A stretch of DNA of 64,000 bases from Brevundimonas vesicularis. Lineage in GTDB: Bacteria > Pseudomonadota > Alphaproteobacteria > Caulobacterales > Caulobacteraceae. The stretch is taken from assembly GCF_014204545.1 (NCBI RefSeq), contig NZ_JACHLJ010000002.1, forward strand, positions 186,001 to 250,000. The letters run 5' to 3'. Below are positions 30,372-40,369 of this stretch, in pieces; within the stretch, counting starts at the first letter, position 1, and each line of letters starts with the position of its first letter. The translations under genes were made by a program, and so were the position numbers. The notes beneath the pieces were generated by a model that did not search any database, was not told where the DNA came from, and saw only the letters and a list, made by a program, of their open reading frames with translations.

Positions 30372-32351
30372 CTAATTTGAGTATCCGCCCGCCGCGCGTC
30401 GCCTCGATAAGGCCGTCGCCGGCAGATCCACAATGACCTCAAGCCCCTCTGGCCGCCATTCGCGCGAAAGCCGCCCGCCCAACTGCCCCTCGACCGACAG
30501 ACTGGCCAAGGATGAGCCGAACCCTGTGCGTTGCGGCAGTCCCTGGATAACCGGCCCCCCCGTTTCCGACCAAGCCAGGACGAAGCGATCTTCTTGCCGT
30601 TCCGTTGTCAGGGTCACCACGCCGCCGCGCTCGGATAGCGCGCCGTATTTGGCGGCGTTGGTCGCCAGCTCATGGAACAGAAGCGCCACGGAGGTCGCCG
30701 CCTGATCATCAAAGACTGCGTCCTCGCCCCGAATGACTACGCGTGCTCTGCCGGTTTCGTCCACATAGGCCTGGAACAGGTCAGACAGGAAAGAATGCAG
30801 GGTCGTTGCGCCGATTGTGGGCTTGGACGTTTCGGTGTGCGGCCTAACGAACTCATGCGCCCGGGCCAATGCGGCGATACGCGTACGCAGCGAGGCCGAA
30901 AAGGCCTTGGCTTCCGGATATTGGCGCGCCGACAGGGCGACCAGGGCGGTGACCACGGCGAAGATGTTCTTGATCCGGTGGCTCAGCTCCTGGCTGACCA
31001 GCTCTCGGCCTTGCTCCAATCGCTTCAACTCATCGATATCGGTCAGGGTGCCGAACCAGCGGGTGATCTCACCGGCCTCATCGCGGATCGCCACTGCACG
31101 GCCCAGGGTCCAGCGATAGACGCCGCTGTGATGCTTCAACCGGTATTCGATTTCATAGGGCTCGCCGGTTTCCAGCGAGTTGCGCCATACGGTCCACGCT
31201 CGTTCGCGGTCGTCGGCATGGAACATGTCGTTCCAGCCCTCGCCATCCGTCGAGCCCAGGGGCACGCCCGTGAACTCATACCAGCGCGCATTGTAGTAGT
31301 CGTGAAAACCGTCCGGCAGGGTGGACCACACCATCTGCGGCATGGCGTCAGCCAACACACGAAACCGGCTCTCGCTTTCGCTCAGGGCCACGGCGGTTTC
31401 GGCAAGGTCCGTCTCGATGGTCTTGCGTTCGGTGATGTCCACCGCGACGCCGGGGAAGCGGATCGGCTTGCCCTCTGCGTCGAAATAGACCTGACCGCGC
31501 GCCAGAACCCAACGCACGTCATCGCCTTGGCCCAAACGATACTCGCTGACGAAAGCGCCGTCGCCCGTCATGGCACCACCGATCTCGTCGGTGACGCGTT
31601 GGGCGTCGTCGGGATGAACGCTGGAGGTGAAAACCTCGATGGCCGCGCCCTCGCGCGCCGCTTCGGGCTCCACCCCGTACATCCGCGCAAAGCGTTCGTC
31701 GGCGATCACGCGGTTCTCAGTAATGTCCCAGTCCCAAGCCCCGACATAGGCCGAGGCCTCCATCGCCAACCGCGCCGTGCGGTCGCTGAGGTCCCGGTCC
31801 AACATGGCGCGACGCAGCTCCAGTTGCGTCATCACCTGTTGCGCCAGGGTCTTGAGCGCCATCAGCTGAAGCTCGGTCAGACCTTGCGGGCGCGGCGTGT
31901 CGTCCAGCACGCACAGGGCGCCCAGCGGAACGCCGTCGGGCGTCCTCAGCGGATAACCGGCATAGAAGCGGATGTGCGGCGCGCCCGTCACCAGATGATT
32001 GTCGATGAAGCGGTCATCCTGCATCGCGTCGGGGATGACCATAACGTCGTCGCCCAGCATGGCGTGGGCGCAGAACGACAGGGGCCGCGGCGTCTCACGC
32101 ACGCCCAGCCCGACCTCGGACTTGAACCACTGACGCTGGGCATCGACCAGACTGACGGCGGCCATCGGCGCTTCACAGATGCGCGCGGCGAGCGACGCCA
32201 GATCGTCAAACGATCCTTCAGGCGTTGTGTCCAGCACGCCGTAGCTCGTCAGGGCCTTCAGACGGTCGGCTTCGTCCCACCTCGGACAATCGACTTCGGG
32301 GTGGGTCAAGCAGGCGTCCTCGCTGGGCCGGTCAGGTCCGGCCATCGACAT
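30372..32351 (-). CDS. HWE-family sensor histidine kinase, GAF-PAS-PAS
   Basis: A 659-residue soluble sensor kinase. N-terminal GAF domain (LKALTSYGVLDTTPEGSFDDL..., ALCVLDDTPRP), two PAS/PAC units (each ending in a motif like FPGVAVDITERK and WFGTLTDIDELK), then an HWE transmitter: LSHRIKNIFAVVTALVAL with the phospho-acceptor His, the N-box HELATNAAKYGALS and the family WSE in LAWSETGGP. The start is set at ATG 32351; further upstream codons overlap the SleB gene. The cognate regulator probably follows at 29901. GAF/PAS ligands, possibly light or redox, are unknown. Confidence 0.92.
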   Translation of the reverse strand: MSMAGPDRPSEDACLTHPEVDCPRWDEADRLKALTSYGVLDTTPEGSFDDLASLAARICEAPMAAVSLVDAQRQWFKSEVGLGVRETPRPLSFCAHAMLGDDVMVIPDAMQDDRFIDNHLVTGAPHIRFYAGYPLRTPDGVPLGALCVLDDTPRPQGLTELQLMALKTLAQQVMTQLELRRAMLDRDLSDRTARLAMEASAYVGAWDWDITENRVIADERFARMYGVEPEAAREGAAIEVFTSSVHPDDAQRVTDEIGGAMTGDGAFVSEYRLGQGDDVRWVLARGQVYFDAEGKPIRFPGVAVDITERKTIETDLAETAVALSESESRFRVLADAMPQMVWSTLPDGFHDYYNARWYEFTGVPLGSTDGEGWNDMFHADDRERAWTVWRNSLETGEPYEIEYRLKHHSGVYRWTLGRAVAIRDEAGEITRWFGTLTDIDELKRLEQGRELVSQELSHRIKNIFAVVTALVALSARQYPEAKAFSASLRTRIAALARAHEFVRPHTETSKPTIGATTLHSFLSDLFQAYVDETGRARVVIRGEDAVFDDQAATSVALLFHELATNAAKYGALSERGGVVTLTTERQEDRFVLAWSETGGPVIQGLPQRTGFGSSLASLSVEGQLGGRLSREWRPEGLEVIVDLPATALSRRRAAGGYSN

Positions 32352-32388
32352 CAATGCTCGGAGTGGCGAAGCGTTGCAATGCAGGATG

Positions 32389-33570
32389 TCAGTTCGCGGG
32401 GCGACCGACTTCCTCCACATCCATCGTCGTGACGCCTGTGGGCGCCGGGGCGGTGGGTTTGGTCGACGATGTTGGCCGCTCCAAAGCGTTCAGGCGCGCG
32501 TTGATGGCGGCGACTTCGTCACGCGTGGGCAGGCGACGACCGCCCAGGCTGACCACGCCGACGACCCGCTGTTGGCCATCGATCTCGACCGTCTTCAGAG
32601 GCGCGTCATTGACCGGCGCATCGGGATCGGAGCCGCCGGTTGCAGAGCCGGCGGCAATCGTCATGCGCGGACGCGAGAAGCGCGCCTCGTCGATCGCCGG
32701 CTCGCGCCCATTGTAGGTTTTGCGGAAGGCGGCTGTTTCGCCATAGACGCCCTTCCAACGATAGAAGATGTGCGCGCCGATCTGCGTCACCTTGGCCACC
32801 GTCGGCGCCCACCAGGGATGCACATAGTCGGCGTGATAGTGGGTGGCCGTCCCGACTTCCTGAGCTACGGCGCCGTTCAGCGCGCGCTCCGCCGCCTTGC
32901 GCGCCCGCTCCCACGCCCAGGCGACCGGCGCCTGGCCCAGCGAGCCGTCGCAGGTGAAGCTGAACTGACAGCCCGTGACGCGCTCGGCGCCCTCGAACAC
33001 CACGCCGCAGACGGTGTTGGCGTAGTTCGGATCGCGCACGCGGTTCAGGACCACCTGAGCCACGCCCGCCTGGCCGTTGTCCGGCTCCAGCGCCGCTTCG
33101 TAATAGACCGCCTGGGTCAGGCAGCGCAAAGCCCGCCTGCGATCCTCGGCGCTGCCCTTGAACACGAACGGCAAGGCGGGACGCAGGGCGCCGGACGCGG
33201 GCGCCATGGCCGCGTTCAGACGCTGGGCCTCAAGGCCGCTCTTGCCGGGTTCCAGACCCGGCTTTCCGGCCAGCGTCAAGCTCTCCCAGCCCGGCGTCAG
33301 CCCATAGAGAGCGGGCTGCAGAAGGTTGGGATCATGCCGCATGGCGACGGCCAGCTGTGAGGGCGTCAGTCGCCCCTTGATCGCAGCCAACCCGCCCGCG
33401 CCCAGGTCGCCGCCGGTGATGCGCGAGACCGCCTCGGCCGTCCGATCCATGTCGGGCCGCACGCTGGACCCCGCCGCCATGGCGACGCCCAGCACCGCGC
33501 CGGCTGCAGGCAAGGCCGCGGCCGAACGCCGCAGCGCCTTCCACATCGTCTTCCAGGGCAACCGAGTCAT
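32389..33570 (-). CDS. SleB-like cell wall hydrolase (Hydrolase_2)
   Basis: A 393-residue protein with an N-terminal membrane/signal segment (AAALPAAGAVLGVAMAAGSS) and a SleB-type domain: CLTQAVYYEAALEPDNGQAGVAQVVLNRVRDPNYANTVCGVVF then GCQFSFTCDGSL and ATHYHADYVHPWW. The Glu in YYEA is the expected catalytic acid, and paired Cys suggest periplasmic disulfides. The likely role is peptidoglycan cleavage. A paralogue lies at 38294. Its stop is 38 bp upstream of the HWE kinase start. Confidence 0.9.
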   Translation of the reverse strand: MTRLPWKTMWKALRRSAAALPAAGAVLGVAMAAGSSVRPDMDRTAEAVSRITGGDLGAGGLAAIKGRLTPSQLAVAMRHDPNLLQPALYGLTPGWESLTLAGKPGLEPGKSGLEAQRLNAAMAPASGALRPALPFVFKGSAEDRRRALRCLTQAVYYEAALEPDNGQAGVAQVVLNRVRDPNYANTVCGVVFEGAERVTGCQFSFTCDGSLGQAPVAWAWERARKAAERALNGAVAQEVGTATHYHADYVHPWWAPTVAKVTQIGAHIFYRWKGVYGETAAFRKTYNGREPAIDEARFSRPRMTIAAGSATGGSDPDAPVNDAPLKTVEIDGQQRVVGVVSLGGRRLPTRDEVAAINARLNALERPTSSTKPTAPAPTGVTTMDVEEVGRPAN

Positions 33571-33770
33571 TCAGGGTCCAACAGCCGCGATCGGCGCAAT
33601 GGCCTTTCGCTGAGATCGCGCGTCTAGTCCGACTTATAGGCCATTTTCCGGCGTCACGACGACCGCCGTTATCAAACCCCTCCGCGCGTCAGGGGTGGTC
33701 GCCCCAAACGCAAGGTGTAAAACTATGTTCCAGCGGGGCAAACGCGTCGCTGGTGGGGCGAACCGACGAT

Positions 33771-36700
33771 ATGAGCGCAGGCGGATCGAAACGGTGGATC
33801 GCGGTCATGGATCACTGGCTGATCGGCCTAGCGCGCCTGTCGACGGCCTCGCCGACGCATCGCCTTTTAATCGGTATCGGCATCGCCGTCGCGGGCCTAG
33901 CGATCCGGGCGGCGGCGGCGCCGCTGTACGGCGAGGTGACCGGCTTCACCATCCTGTTGCCGGCGGTAACCCTGGCGGCTTTGGCGGCCGGCTGGACCGG
34001 AGCCGTGACGGCGCTGGCGGTGTGCACCGCCGGCGGCTGGGTGATCGTCGCGCTGACGGCCACCGGTCGGGATGGCGTGCTTGACGCCATCGGCGGTGCG
34101 GCGACCTGGAATTTCGTTCTCGTCGGCCTGTTCATCGCGGCGGTGGGGGCGTCGCTGCGCAAGGCCCTGTCGCGGCTGAGTGAAAGCGAGACCCGATTTC
34201 GCGAACTGGCCGATACCGCCCCCTCGCCGATCTGGCTGCTGGACGCCAAGGGCGAGTTCGAGTTCGTCAACGCCGCCGTCTTCACCCTGCACGGGCTGGA
34301 CATCGAGGCGTTGCGCGAGGGCGGCTGGAAGACGGCCGTGCACCCCGACGATCTGGAAACCGTAGAGGCGGCCGAGAAGGCCGGCGCCGCTGATCGCAAG
34401 CCGTTCCAGGTGGAGGCGCGCGTTCAAGGACAGGACGGCGCCTGGCGCTGGATGCGGGCCGTCGTGCGTCCGCGCTTCGACGGCCAAGGCGTCTTCGTGG
34501 GATATGCCGGCATTTCTTTCGACGTGACCGAAACCCGTGAGGCGCTGGATGCGGCGGCGCGCGCCGCGCGACGTCAGGCGTTCCTGCTGGACCTCAGCGA
34601 CCGGCTCCGCGACCTGACCGATCCCGAAGACATCATGGCCGACGTGGAGAGCACGCTCGGGGCACTGCTGGATGTCGAGCGAGTGGGCTATGGCGAGGTG
34701 GATCAGGCGGCGGGCGTCGTTTCCATGAGCCGCGACTGGACCGCCGGCGTCGAAAGTGCTCAGGGTCAGTTCAGCCTGAACGCCTTTGGCGCAGGTCTGA
34801 TCTCGGACCTGAATGAAGGCCGCACCATCCAGATTTCAGATGTGCGCGATGACGCTCGCACGGCGGCGGTCGCCGACGCCTTCGACGCCATCCAGACCCG
34901 CGCCCTGGTGCGCGCGCCGCTGATCCGCACCGGACGTTTCCGCGCGTTTCTGTATGTCCATTCGGCGACGCCGCGCGACTGGACCGAGGCCGAGGTCAGC
35001 CTGGTCGAGGAAGTCGCTGCGCGTACCTGGGCTGAGGTCGAACGCGCCCGCGCGGAAAACGAGACCCGCGAGAGCGAGCAGCGGTTCCGCACCATCGCCG
35101 ACACTGCGCCGGTGCTGATCTGGGTCACCAAACAGGATCGCACGCGCGCCTTCGTGAACCGTGCCTATGTCGATTTCCACGGCTCGGACTATCAGACTGT
35201 CCTGAACCTGGATTGGAGCACCGCGCTGCATCCCGAGGATCAGGTGCGCATCCTGGCGGAATCGCTGAGCGGCGAAGCGACGCGCGAGCCGTTTTCGATG
35301 GAGGCGCGCTATCGCCGCCACGACGGCGAATGGCGCTGGCTAAAGTCCTTCTCCCGCCCCCGTCTGGCCGGTCAGGAGGTTGTCGGTTTCGTGGGCGTGG
35401 CGTTCGACGTGACGGACATGCGTACGGCCCAGGCGCGACTTGAGGAATCCGAGAACCGCTTCCGCACCGTCGCCGACAGCGCGCCCGCCCTGATCTGGAT
35501 GAGTGACGACGCCGCCCAGATGGTGTTCGCCAACAGGCGCTATCGAACCTTCTTCGGCGTGGAAGCGGACGCGCATCTGCCCGACAGTTGGAGGCGCCTG
35601 ATCCACCCGGATGACGAAGGGGTGTTCGCCGCCGCCTTCATGCGCGCTTTCGAGGCCCGGGATCGGTTCGAGGCGCTGACGCGGATCAACCATCCGACGC
35701 TCGGCCCGCGCTGGCTGCGAACCGAAGGCGTGCCGCGCTTTGACGCCTCGGGCCTTTTCCAAGGCTATGTCGGCGCCTGTTTAGATGTGACCGACGCCAA
35801 GCGGGCCGAAGACGATCTGAAACGCATCAACGAATTGCTTGAGGAGCGGGTCGACGAGGCCCTGATTGAAAAGGCTCAGGCCGAGGCGCAACTGGTCCAT
35901 GCCCAGCGGATGGAGGCGGTCGGGCGGCTGACCGGCGGGGTCGCGCATGACTTCAACAATCTGCTGACCGTCGTGATCGGGGCGTTGGACATCATCCTGC
36001 GCAGCGAGGATGCCGCCAAGCGCAAGAAGCTGGGCGAGGCGGCGCTGGCGGCGGCGCGACGGGGCGAGAGCCTGACGCATCAGTTGCTGGCCTTCTCGCG
36101 TCGTCAGGCTCTGCGGCCCGAGCCGATCGATCTAAACGCCCTGATCCGCGAGAGCGAACCGCTGCTGCGTCGGGCCGTCGGCGAGGCGGTGGACTTCAAG
36201 GTCAAGCTGAAGCGTGGCGGCGCGCCCGCCAATGTCGATCCGGCCCAGTTCGAAGCCGCGCTGCTGAACCTGATCGTCAATGCGCGCGACGCCCTGGGCG
36301 ATGTGACCGGAGCCAAGGGCCGCCAGGCCCGCATCACCGTTCAGACGCGGGCCTGCACAGTCGAGGCGGGACAGATCGCCGAGTTGGCGGCCGGCGACTA
36401 TGTCTGCGTCAGCGTCGCCGACAACGGCGAAGGCATGTCGCCGGACATCCGCGACCGGGTGTTCGAACCCTTCTTCACCACCAAGGGCGTCGGCAAGGGG
36501 ACGGGCCTGGGGCTGAGCCAGGTCTATGGGTTCGCGCGCCAGTCAGGCGGCGGTGTCCAGATCATCTCCGAGCCGGGCCGTGGGGCCGAGATCTGCATCT
36601 TCCTGCCGCCCCTGTCGGCGGAAGACGCCGCGATGACCTCGAGTCTGGTCGCCGCCGACGGCGCCCCCTTGGTTGAGGGTGGGCGGATGTTGCTGGTGGA

Positions 36701-37046
36701 GGACGACGCCGGCGTCGCCGCCATCGCGCTCGAAATTTTGGAAGGCTTCGGGCTGGAGGTCGACTGGGCCGAGACGGGCGACGATGCGCTGAAGTTCCTT
36801 CAGGCCGACGACTTCGATCTGATGCTGACCGACGTGGTGATGCCCGGCGGCATGAGCGGCATCGATTTAGCGCGCGAGGCGGCGGGGCGTTGGCCGGATC
36901 TGCGGATCGCCCTGACCTCGGGCTACGTCGGCGAGGACGTAGACGCGGTGCTGGCCGACACGGTCTGGCCTCTGCTGCGCAAACCCTATTCGTCGGACCA
37001 GTTGCGCGCCCTGCTGGAACGCCTCAGCGCCGCGCCGACGAACTAG
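33771..37046 (+). CDS. Hybrid sensor histidine kinase, PAS-GAF-PAS-PAS-HK-REC
   Basis: A 1091-residue membrane kinase. About four N-terminal transmembrane helices ([19 protein letters not shown] through [14 protein letters not shown]) resemble the DUF4118/KdpD-type sensor. Then come PAS ([15 protein letters not shown]), GAF ([15 protein letters not shown]), two more PAS units ([30 protein letters not shown]), HisKA with [17 protein letters not shown], HATPase ([28 protein letters not shown]) and a C-terminal receiver ([14 protein letters not shown]). ATG 33771 is preferred over the GTG at 33753. The signal is unknown. Confidence 0.9.
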   Translation: MSAGGSKRWIAVMDHWLIGLARLSTASPTHRLLIGIGIAVAGLAIRAAAAPLYGEVTGFTILLPAVTLAALAAGWTGAVTALAVCTAGGWVIVALTATGRDGVLDAIGGAATWNFVLVGLFIAAVGASLRKALSRLSESETRFRELADTAPSPIWLLDAKGEFEFVNAAVFTLHGLDIEALREGGWKTAVHPDDLETVEAAEKAGAADRKPFQVEARVQGQDGAWRWMRAVVRPRFDGQGVFVGYAGISFDVTETREALDAAARAARRQAFLLDLSDRLRDLTDPEDIMADVESTLGALLDVERVGYGEVDQAAGVVSMSRDWTAGVESAQGQFSLNAFGAGLISDLNEGRTIQISDVRDDARTAAVADAFDAIQTRALVRAPLIRTGRFRAFLYVHSATPRDWTEAEVSLVEEVAARTWAEVERARAENETRESEQRFRTIADTAPVLIWVTKQDRTRAFVNRAYVDFHGSDYQTVLNLDWSTALHPEDQVRILAESLSGEATREPFSMEARYRRHDGEWRWLKSFSRPRLAGQEVVGFVGVAFDVTDMRTAQARLEESENRFRTVADSAPALIWMSDDAAQMVFANRRYRTFFGVEADAHLPDSWRRLIHPDDEGVFAAAFMRAFEARDRFEALTRINHPTLGPRWLRTEGVPRFDASGLFQGYVGACLDVTDAKRAEDDLKRINELLEERVDEALIEKAQAEAQLVHAQRMEAVGRLTGGVAHDFNNLLTVVIGALDIILRSEDAAKRKKLGEAALAAARRGESLTHQLLAFSRRQALRPEPIDLNALIRESEPLLRRAVGEAVDFKVKLKRGGAPANVDPAQFEAALLNLIVNARDALGDVTGAKGRQARITVQTRACTVEAGQIAELAAGDYVCVSVADNGEGMSPDIRDRVFEPFFTTKGVGKGTGLGLSQVYGFARQSGGGVQIISEPGRGAEICIFLPPLSAEDAAMTSSLVAADGAPLVEGGRMLLVEDDAGVAAIALEILEGFGLEVDWAETGDDALKFLQADDFDLMLTDVVMPGGMSGIDLAREAAGRWPDLRIALTSGYVGEDVDAVLADTVWPLLRKPYSSDQLRALLERLSAAPTN

Positions 37047-37070
37047 CGAACCGGGGACCCGACGGCCAAA

Positions 37071-37100
37071 GAAAAACGCGCCGCAGCGATGCGACGCGTC
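37071..37100 (-). terminator. Rho-independent terminator for the DUF6481 gene
   Basis: ACGCG-C-CGCA (37077-37086), GCGA loop and TGCG-A-CGCGT (37091-37100) form a stem with one mismatch. On the minus strand it is followed by TTTTTC, correctly placed 25 bp after the DUF6481 stop. It may also limit read-through from the opposing hybrid kinase gene. Confidence 0.75.
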
Positions 37101-37125
37101 GATCTGTTTGGAGCCGCAGTTGGAC

Positions 37126-37482
37126 CTAGCGGCGGGCCTTGCGGGCGGCGTAACGCGCGTCGCGCTTGGCCTTCTGCTCTTCCTTGGTTAGCTGCTTGCG
37201 CGCCTTGCGGTCGGCGCGCTTTTCGGCGTCGATCTCTTCCTGGGCGGCGAGTTCGGCGGCCAGACGCGCGGCCTCCTTTTCAGCCTTTTCACGGCGCTGC
37301 TCGGCCTTGGCCAGCTCATGCTGCTGACGCAGGGCTTCCTTTTCGGCGGCGCGCTTTTCAGCCAGACGCTCGAACTCGGGATCGGGTGCGGCGGCCTTGG
37401 GCTTGAATTTGGCGAGCAGGGCCTTCTTGGCCTCTTGCTGGGCGGTAATGCGGTCGGAGAATCCGGTCTTCAGATCTTTCAT
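37126..37482 (-). CDS. DUF6481-family charged coiled-coil protein
   Basis: 118 residues, almost entirely Lys, Arg, Glu and Ala: MKDLKTGFSDRITAQQEAKKALLAKF at the start, then a long charged helix and a basic tail RDARYAARKARR. It matches the DUF6481 type seen in alphaproteobacteria. Function is unknown; the charge suggests nucleic-acid or ribosome contact. A terminator follows. Confidence 0.8.
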   Translation of the reverse strand: MKDLKTGFSDRITAQQEAKKALLAKFKPKAAAPDPEFERLAEKRAAEKEALRQQHELAKAEQRREKAEKEAARLAAELAAQEEIDAEKRADRKARKQLTKEEQKAKRDARYAARKARR

Positions 37483-37728
37483 GCGAAAGCGTCAGGGTTC
37501 CTTGTGAGCGACCAGGGCGGTCGTCGGGGGTCAGGCTGCGCCACGCACGGCCCGAAGCGGGGCGCACAAAGCCGATAAGCGCGCGAAAATCAAGGTTCGC
37601 AGCCCGCAAATCGGACTGATGCGTCATTTGGAGCGTCGCGGCGGCGTGACCGCAACACTTCAATCAGATAGGCGACGCGGCCCTGACCGCAAGCGCGGCG
37701 ATAAGAACGTGCGTCGACCGAGGCGGTC

Positions 37729-37914
37729 CTAGTTCGGCCTTTGCGCCTGACCGACAGCCGTTCCAGCTGCGCCGCCGACGGCAGCGCCGACCGGCCCGCC
37801 GACGACCGCGCCGGCGATGGCGCCGCTGGCGGCCTTCTGCTCGATGGTCGCGCCGCAGGCGGACAGGGAGACCGCCGCCGCAGCGGCCGCGATCAGGGTG
37901 ATGTTTTTCGTCAT
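37729..37914 (-). CDS. Glycine-zipper small lipoprotein
   Basis: 61 residues: signal peptide MTKNITLIAAAAAAVSLSAC with lipobox LSAC, then a repeated GAIAGAVVGGPVGAAVGGAAG glycine-zipper-like segment. Expected to be lipid-anchored in the envelope. GGAGAG precedes the ATG at 37914; the open frame upstream of that is not signal-like. Function is unknown. Confidence 0.78.
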   Translation of the reverse strand: MTKNITLIAAAAAAVSLSACGATIEQKAASGAIAGAVVGGPVGAAVGGAAGTAVGQAQRPN

Positions 37915-38004
37915 GGGCGTCTCTCCAAGGGCCACGCTTGAACGCGAACGCGGCACAGCGGTTCCTGGCTCGGGCTCTAGTTGCGCCGACGGCCCTCGCC
38001 ACAA

Positions 38005-38293
38005 TTCTAAACAGCTTTGACCATTCCGGTTAGTTTGTTGCGTCGCAGCATATCTAAAAATAACAGGTACAACTGTAGCTGGATACAGTATTCGGCCAAT
38101 AGATTTATCCAGGCTTGCCGTTTTGCAGCCACACGGGCCGCCGCTACTGAAAAATACCTACCGAATCCGATACGTTAACCATCGGATTGCAAATCGAACA
38201 CATTAGGGCCATAAAAGGCTGGCTAAAGGCCCGTCCTCGACGCCCGGGCCACTGAGCCGAGCGCCGGAATCTGCAGGCTGGACCGCGACCGCA
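38005..38293. other. AT-rich intergenic region with CtrA-type site
   Basis: About 290 bp of lower GC between the lipoprotein gene and the divergent cell wall hydrolase gene. No convincing open frame. It contains TTAACCAT at 38175-38182 (entered separately). It presumably carries promoters for both neighbours. Confidence 0.5.
38175..38182 (+). promoter_or_regulatory. CtrA half-site TTAACCAT
   Basis: TTAACCAT is the 8-mer half-site known for the Caulobacter cell-cycle regulator CtrA. It lies 112 bp upstream of the cell wall hydrolase start, in an AT-rich promoter-like region. The full TTAA-N7-TTAA form is not present, so binding is uncertain. Confidence 0.35.
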
Positions 38294-39487
38294 ATGGGTC
38301 GCCTCGCCGGCAAGACTACCCCGGGGGCCGCGTTTCTCGCCCTGCTGAACAGGACTACCTCGTTGTCGCATTCCTCGCAGACGCGCGCCATTTTGCGCGC
38401 CGATCGTGTGGCCAAGATCAAGCCCATGACGGCTGCTGCAGCCTTTGGCGGTCTGTTGGGACTGGCGATCGGATGCGCCTATCTGGGCGGCACAACGGCG
38501 CGCGCGACGACGCTGCGCGCCCAGGCCGAACGGATTCAAGGCGCCACCGCCGCCGGTTTCACTGAAGAAGCCCTCGCCGCCGCCGCCGGCGGCCTCGACG
38601 CCAGCGCCCTGACCATTGCGCGACGTCATGATCCCTACACCAGCGCGGGCTCGGCCCAGCGCGATCGCCAGGCCGAACTGCTGGCCGCCCGTCTCGAACA
38701 ACTCCGTGCGCCCGGAGATCCCAACCTTCGCCGCGCCAGCCTGACCGCACCGACCGCCGCGCCCGCCTTCCGCGTGGCCAACGCCCTGGACGCCAGCCGC
38801 GACCTCGATTGCCTGACCCAGGCCGTCTATTATGAAGCCCGTGGCGAAGGCGCCGACGGCATGAAGGCCGTGGCCCAGGTCGTCCTGAACCGCGTGCGCC
38901 ACCCCGCCTTCCCCAAGACCGTGTGCGGCGTCGTCTTCCAAGGGGCGGCGCGCAGCACCGGTTGCCAGTTCTCCTTCACCTGCTCGGGCGCGATGCGCGG
39001 CCGCGTCAACCAGGCCGCCTGGAACCGCGCCAGGACCGTGGCCTCGAACGCCATGTCGGGGTCGGTCTTCTCTCGTGTCGGCAATGCGACCCATTTCCAC
39101 ACCACCGCCGTGACGCCGGGCTGGCGTTCGTCGCTGGTGCAGGTCAGCCAGGTCGGCAGCCATCTGTTCTATCGCTTCGGCGGCCGTTCGAGCACCGGCG
39201 GGACCTTCACCTACGCCGCACGCCGCGCGGCGCCGGCGGACCAGCCGCGACTGATACAGGCCGGCCTCAACCCGGTCGAGACCGCACGTCAGGCCGGACA
39301 GGCGGTCGCCTATTCGATGGTGCTGGCGCAGGAGGGTCGCGCCCTGCCCGCGCCGGCGGCTCAGTCGACGACGTCTTCGCCTGCCGCCACGCGCGCCGCC
39401 GCGGTCCAACCGGCTTCCCGCCCTGCGCGGGCGAACGAGACCTCGGCCAAGACCGAAGTCGCCGAAACGGCCACCAGCCCCGCCTGA
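38294..39487 (+). CDS. SleB-like cell wall hydrolase (Hydrolase_2), second copy
   Basis: 397 residues. Possible starts include ATG 38294 and the later ATG before TAAAAFGG near residue 45, which begins a membrane anchor (AFGGLLGLAIGCAYLGG). The SleB domain reads CLTQAVYYEARGEGADGMKAVAQVVLNRVRHPAFPKTVCGVVF, then GCQFSFTCSGAM and ATHFHTTAVTPGW, closely parallel to the protein at 32389-33570. The C-terminal tail is low-complexity Ala/Ser/Thr. The likely role is peptidoglycan remodelling in the periplasm, possibly cell-cycle timed given the upstream CtrA-type site. Confidence 0.88.
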   Translation: MGRLAGKTTPGAAFLALLNRTTSLSHSSQTRAILRADRVAKIKPMTAAAAFGGLLGLAIGCAYLGGTTARATTLRAQAERIQGATAAGFTEEALAAAAGGLDASALTIARRHDPYTSAGSAQRDRQAELLAARLEQLRAPGDPNLRRASLTAPTAAPAFRVANALDASRDLDCLTQAVYYEARGEGADGMKAVAQVVLNRVRHPAFPKTVCGVVFQGAARSTGCQFSFTCSGAMRGRVNQAAWNRARTVASNAMSGSVFSRVGNATHFHTTAVTPGWRSSLVQVSQVGSHLFYRFGGRSSTGGTFTYAARRAAPADQPRLIQAGLNPVETARQAGQAVAYSMVLAQEGRALPAPAAQSTTSSPAATRAAAVQPASRPARANETSAKTEVAETATSPA

Positions 39488-39508
39488 TCGGCGGAGGACT
39501 ACAAGCCG

Positions 39509-40369
39509 TCAGAGCGCGTCCAGGCCGATATCGAGAACCGGCGCCGAATGGGTCAGCGCGCCGACCGAGATGACGTCCACGCCGGTCTCTGCGATGCCGC
39601 GCACCGTCGTCAGATCGACCCCACCGGAGGCCTCAAGCACGATCCGCCCAGCGACGCGCGCCATGGCGGCGCGCAGGTCGTCCAGGCTGAAGTTGTCCAG
39701 CATGATGACGTCGGGCGCCGCGCCCTCGTCGATCAGGGCCAATACGGCGTCCAGCTGATCCAGCCCGTCGACCTCGACCTCGACCTTCATCAAATGCGGG
39801 GCGAAGGCTTTGGCCCGCCGTACCGCCTCGGCGACTCCGCCGCAGACGGCGACGTGGTTGTCCTTGATCAGGATGGCGTCATCCAGACCGAAGCGATGGT
39901 TGATCCCGCCGCCGCAGGCCACGGCGTGCTTCTCAAGCGCGCGCAGCCCCGGCGTGGTCTTGCGCGTATCCGCGATCCGCGCCTTGGTCCCGGCGACGGC
40001 TTCGACATAGGTGCGCGTTAGAGTCGCCACGCCGCTGAGCTGTCCGATCAGATTGAGCGCCGTCCGCTCGGCCGAGAGGAAGGCGCGCGCGTCGGCCTCG
40101 ACCACCGCCAGCACGGCGCCCGCGCCAAAGGCGTCGCCGTCTCTTAACCTCAAATCGACCGAGGCCTTCGCGTCCATGGCCAGCACGGCCAGCCGCACGC
40201 AGTCGATACCCGCCAGCACGCCAGGCTTCCTGGCTGCAAAGGCCGCCTTCATCCGCGCATCCTCTGGGATGCAGGCCATGGCGGTCACATCGCCGGCCCG
40301 ACCCAGATCTTCGGCCAGAGCCAATCGCACGACGGGGTCGATCAGGACATTGGGCAGAGATCGGCTCAT
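39509..40369 (-). CDS. nadC: Nicotinate-nucleotide pyrophosphorylase (carboxylating)
   Basis: Quinolinate phosphoribosyltransferase, last step of de novo NAD precursor synthesis, 286 residues. KPGVLAGIDCVRLAV, the TRKTTPGLRALEKHAVACGGG motif with quinolinate-binding Arg/Lys, HRFGLDDAILIKDNH, and the C-terminal LEASGGVDL and GVDVISVGALTHSA are all characteristic. It overlaps nadB by 4 bp (ATGA), the last gene of the nadA-M50-nadB-nadC operon. Confidence 0.96.
   Translation of the reverse strand: MSRSLPNVLIDPVVRLALAEDLGRAGDVTAMACIPEDARMKAAFAARKPGVLAGIDCVRLAVLAMDAKASVDLRLRDGDAFGAGAVLAVVEADARAFLSAERTALNLIGQLSGVATLTRTYVEAVAGTKARIADTRKTTPGLRALEKHAVACGGGINHRFGLDDAILIKDNHVAVCGGVAEAVRRAKAFAPHLMKVEVEVDGLDQLDAVLALIDEGAAPDVIMLDNFSLDDLRAAMARVAGRIVLEASGGVDLTTVRGIAETGVDVISVGALTHSAPVLDIGLDAL

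Noticed and set aside
30672..32432. 586-codon open frame opposite the HWE kinase
   Set aside because: Low-complexity Arg/His/Gln-rich translation without motifs; the kinase on the other strand has complete domains.
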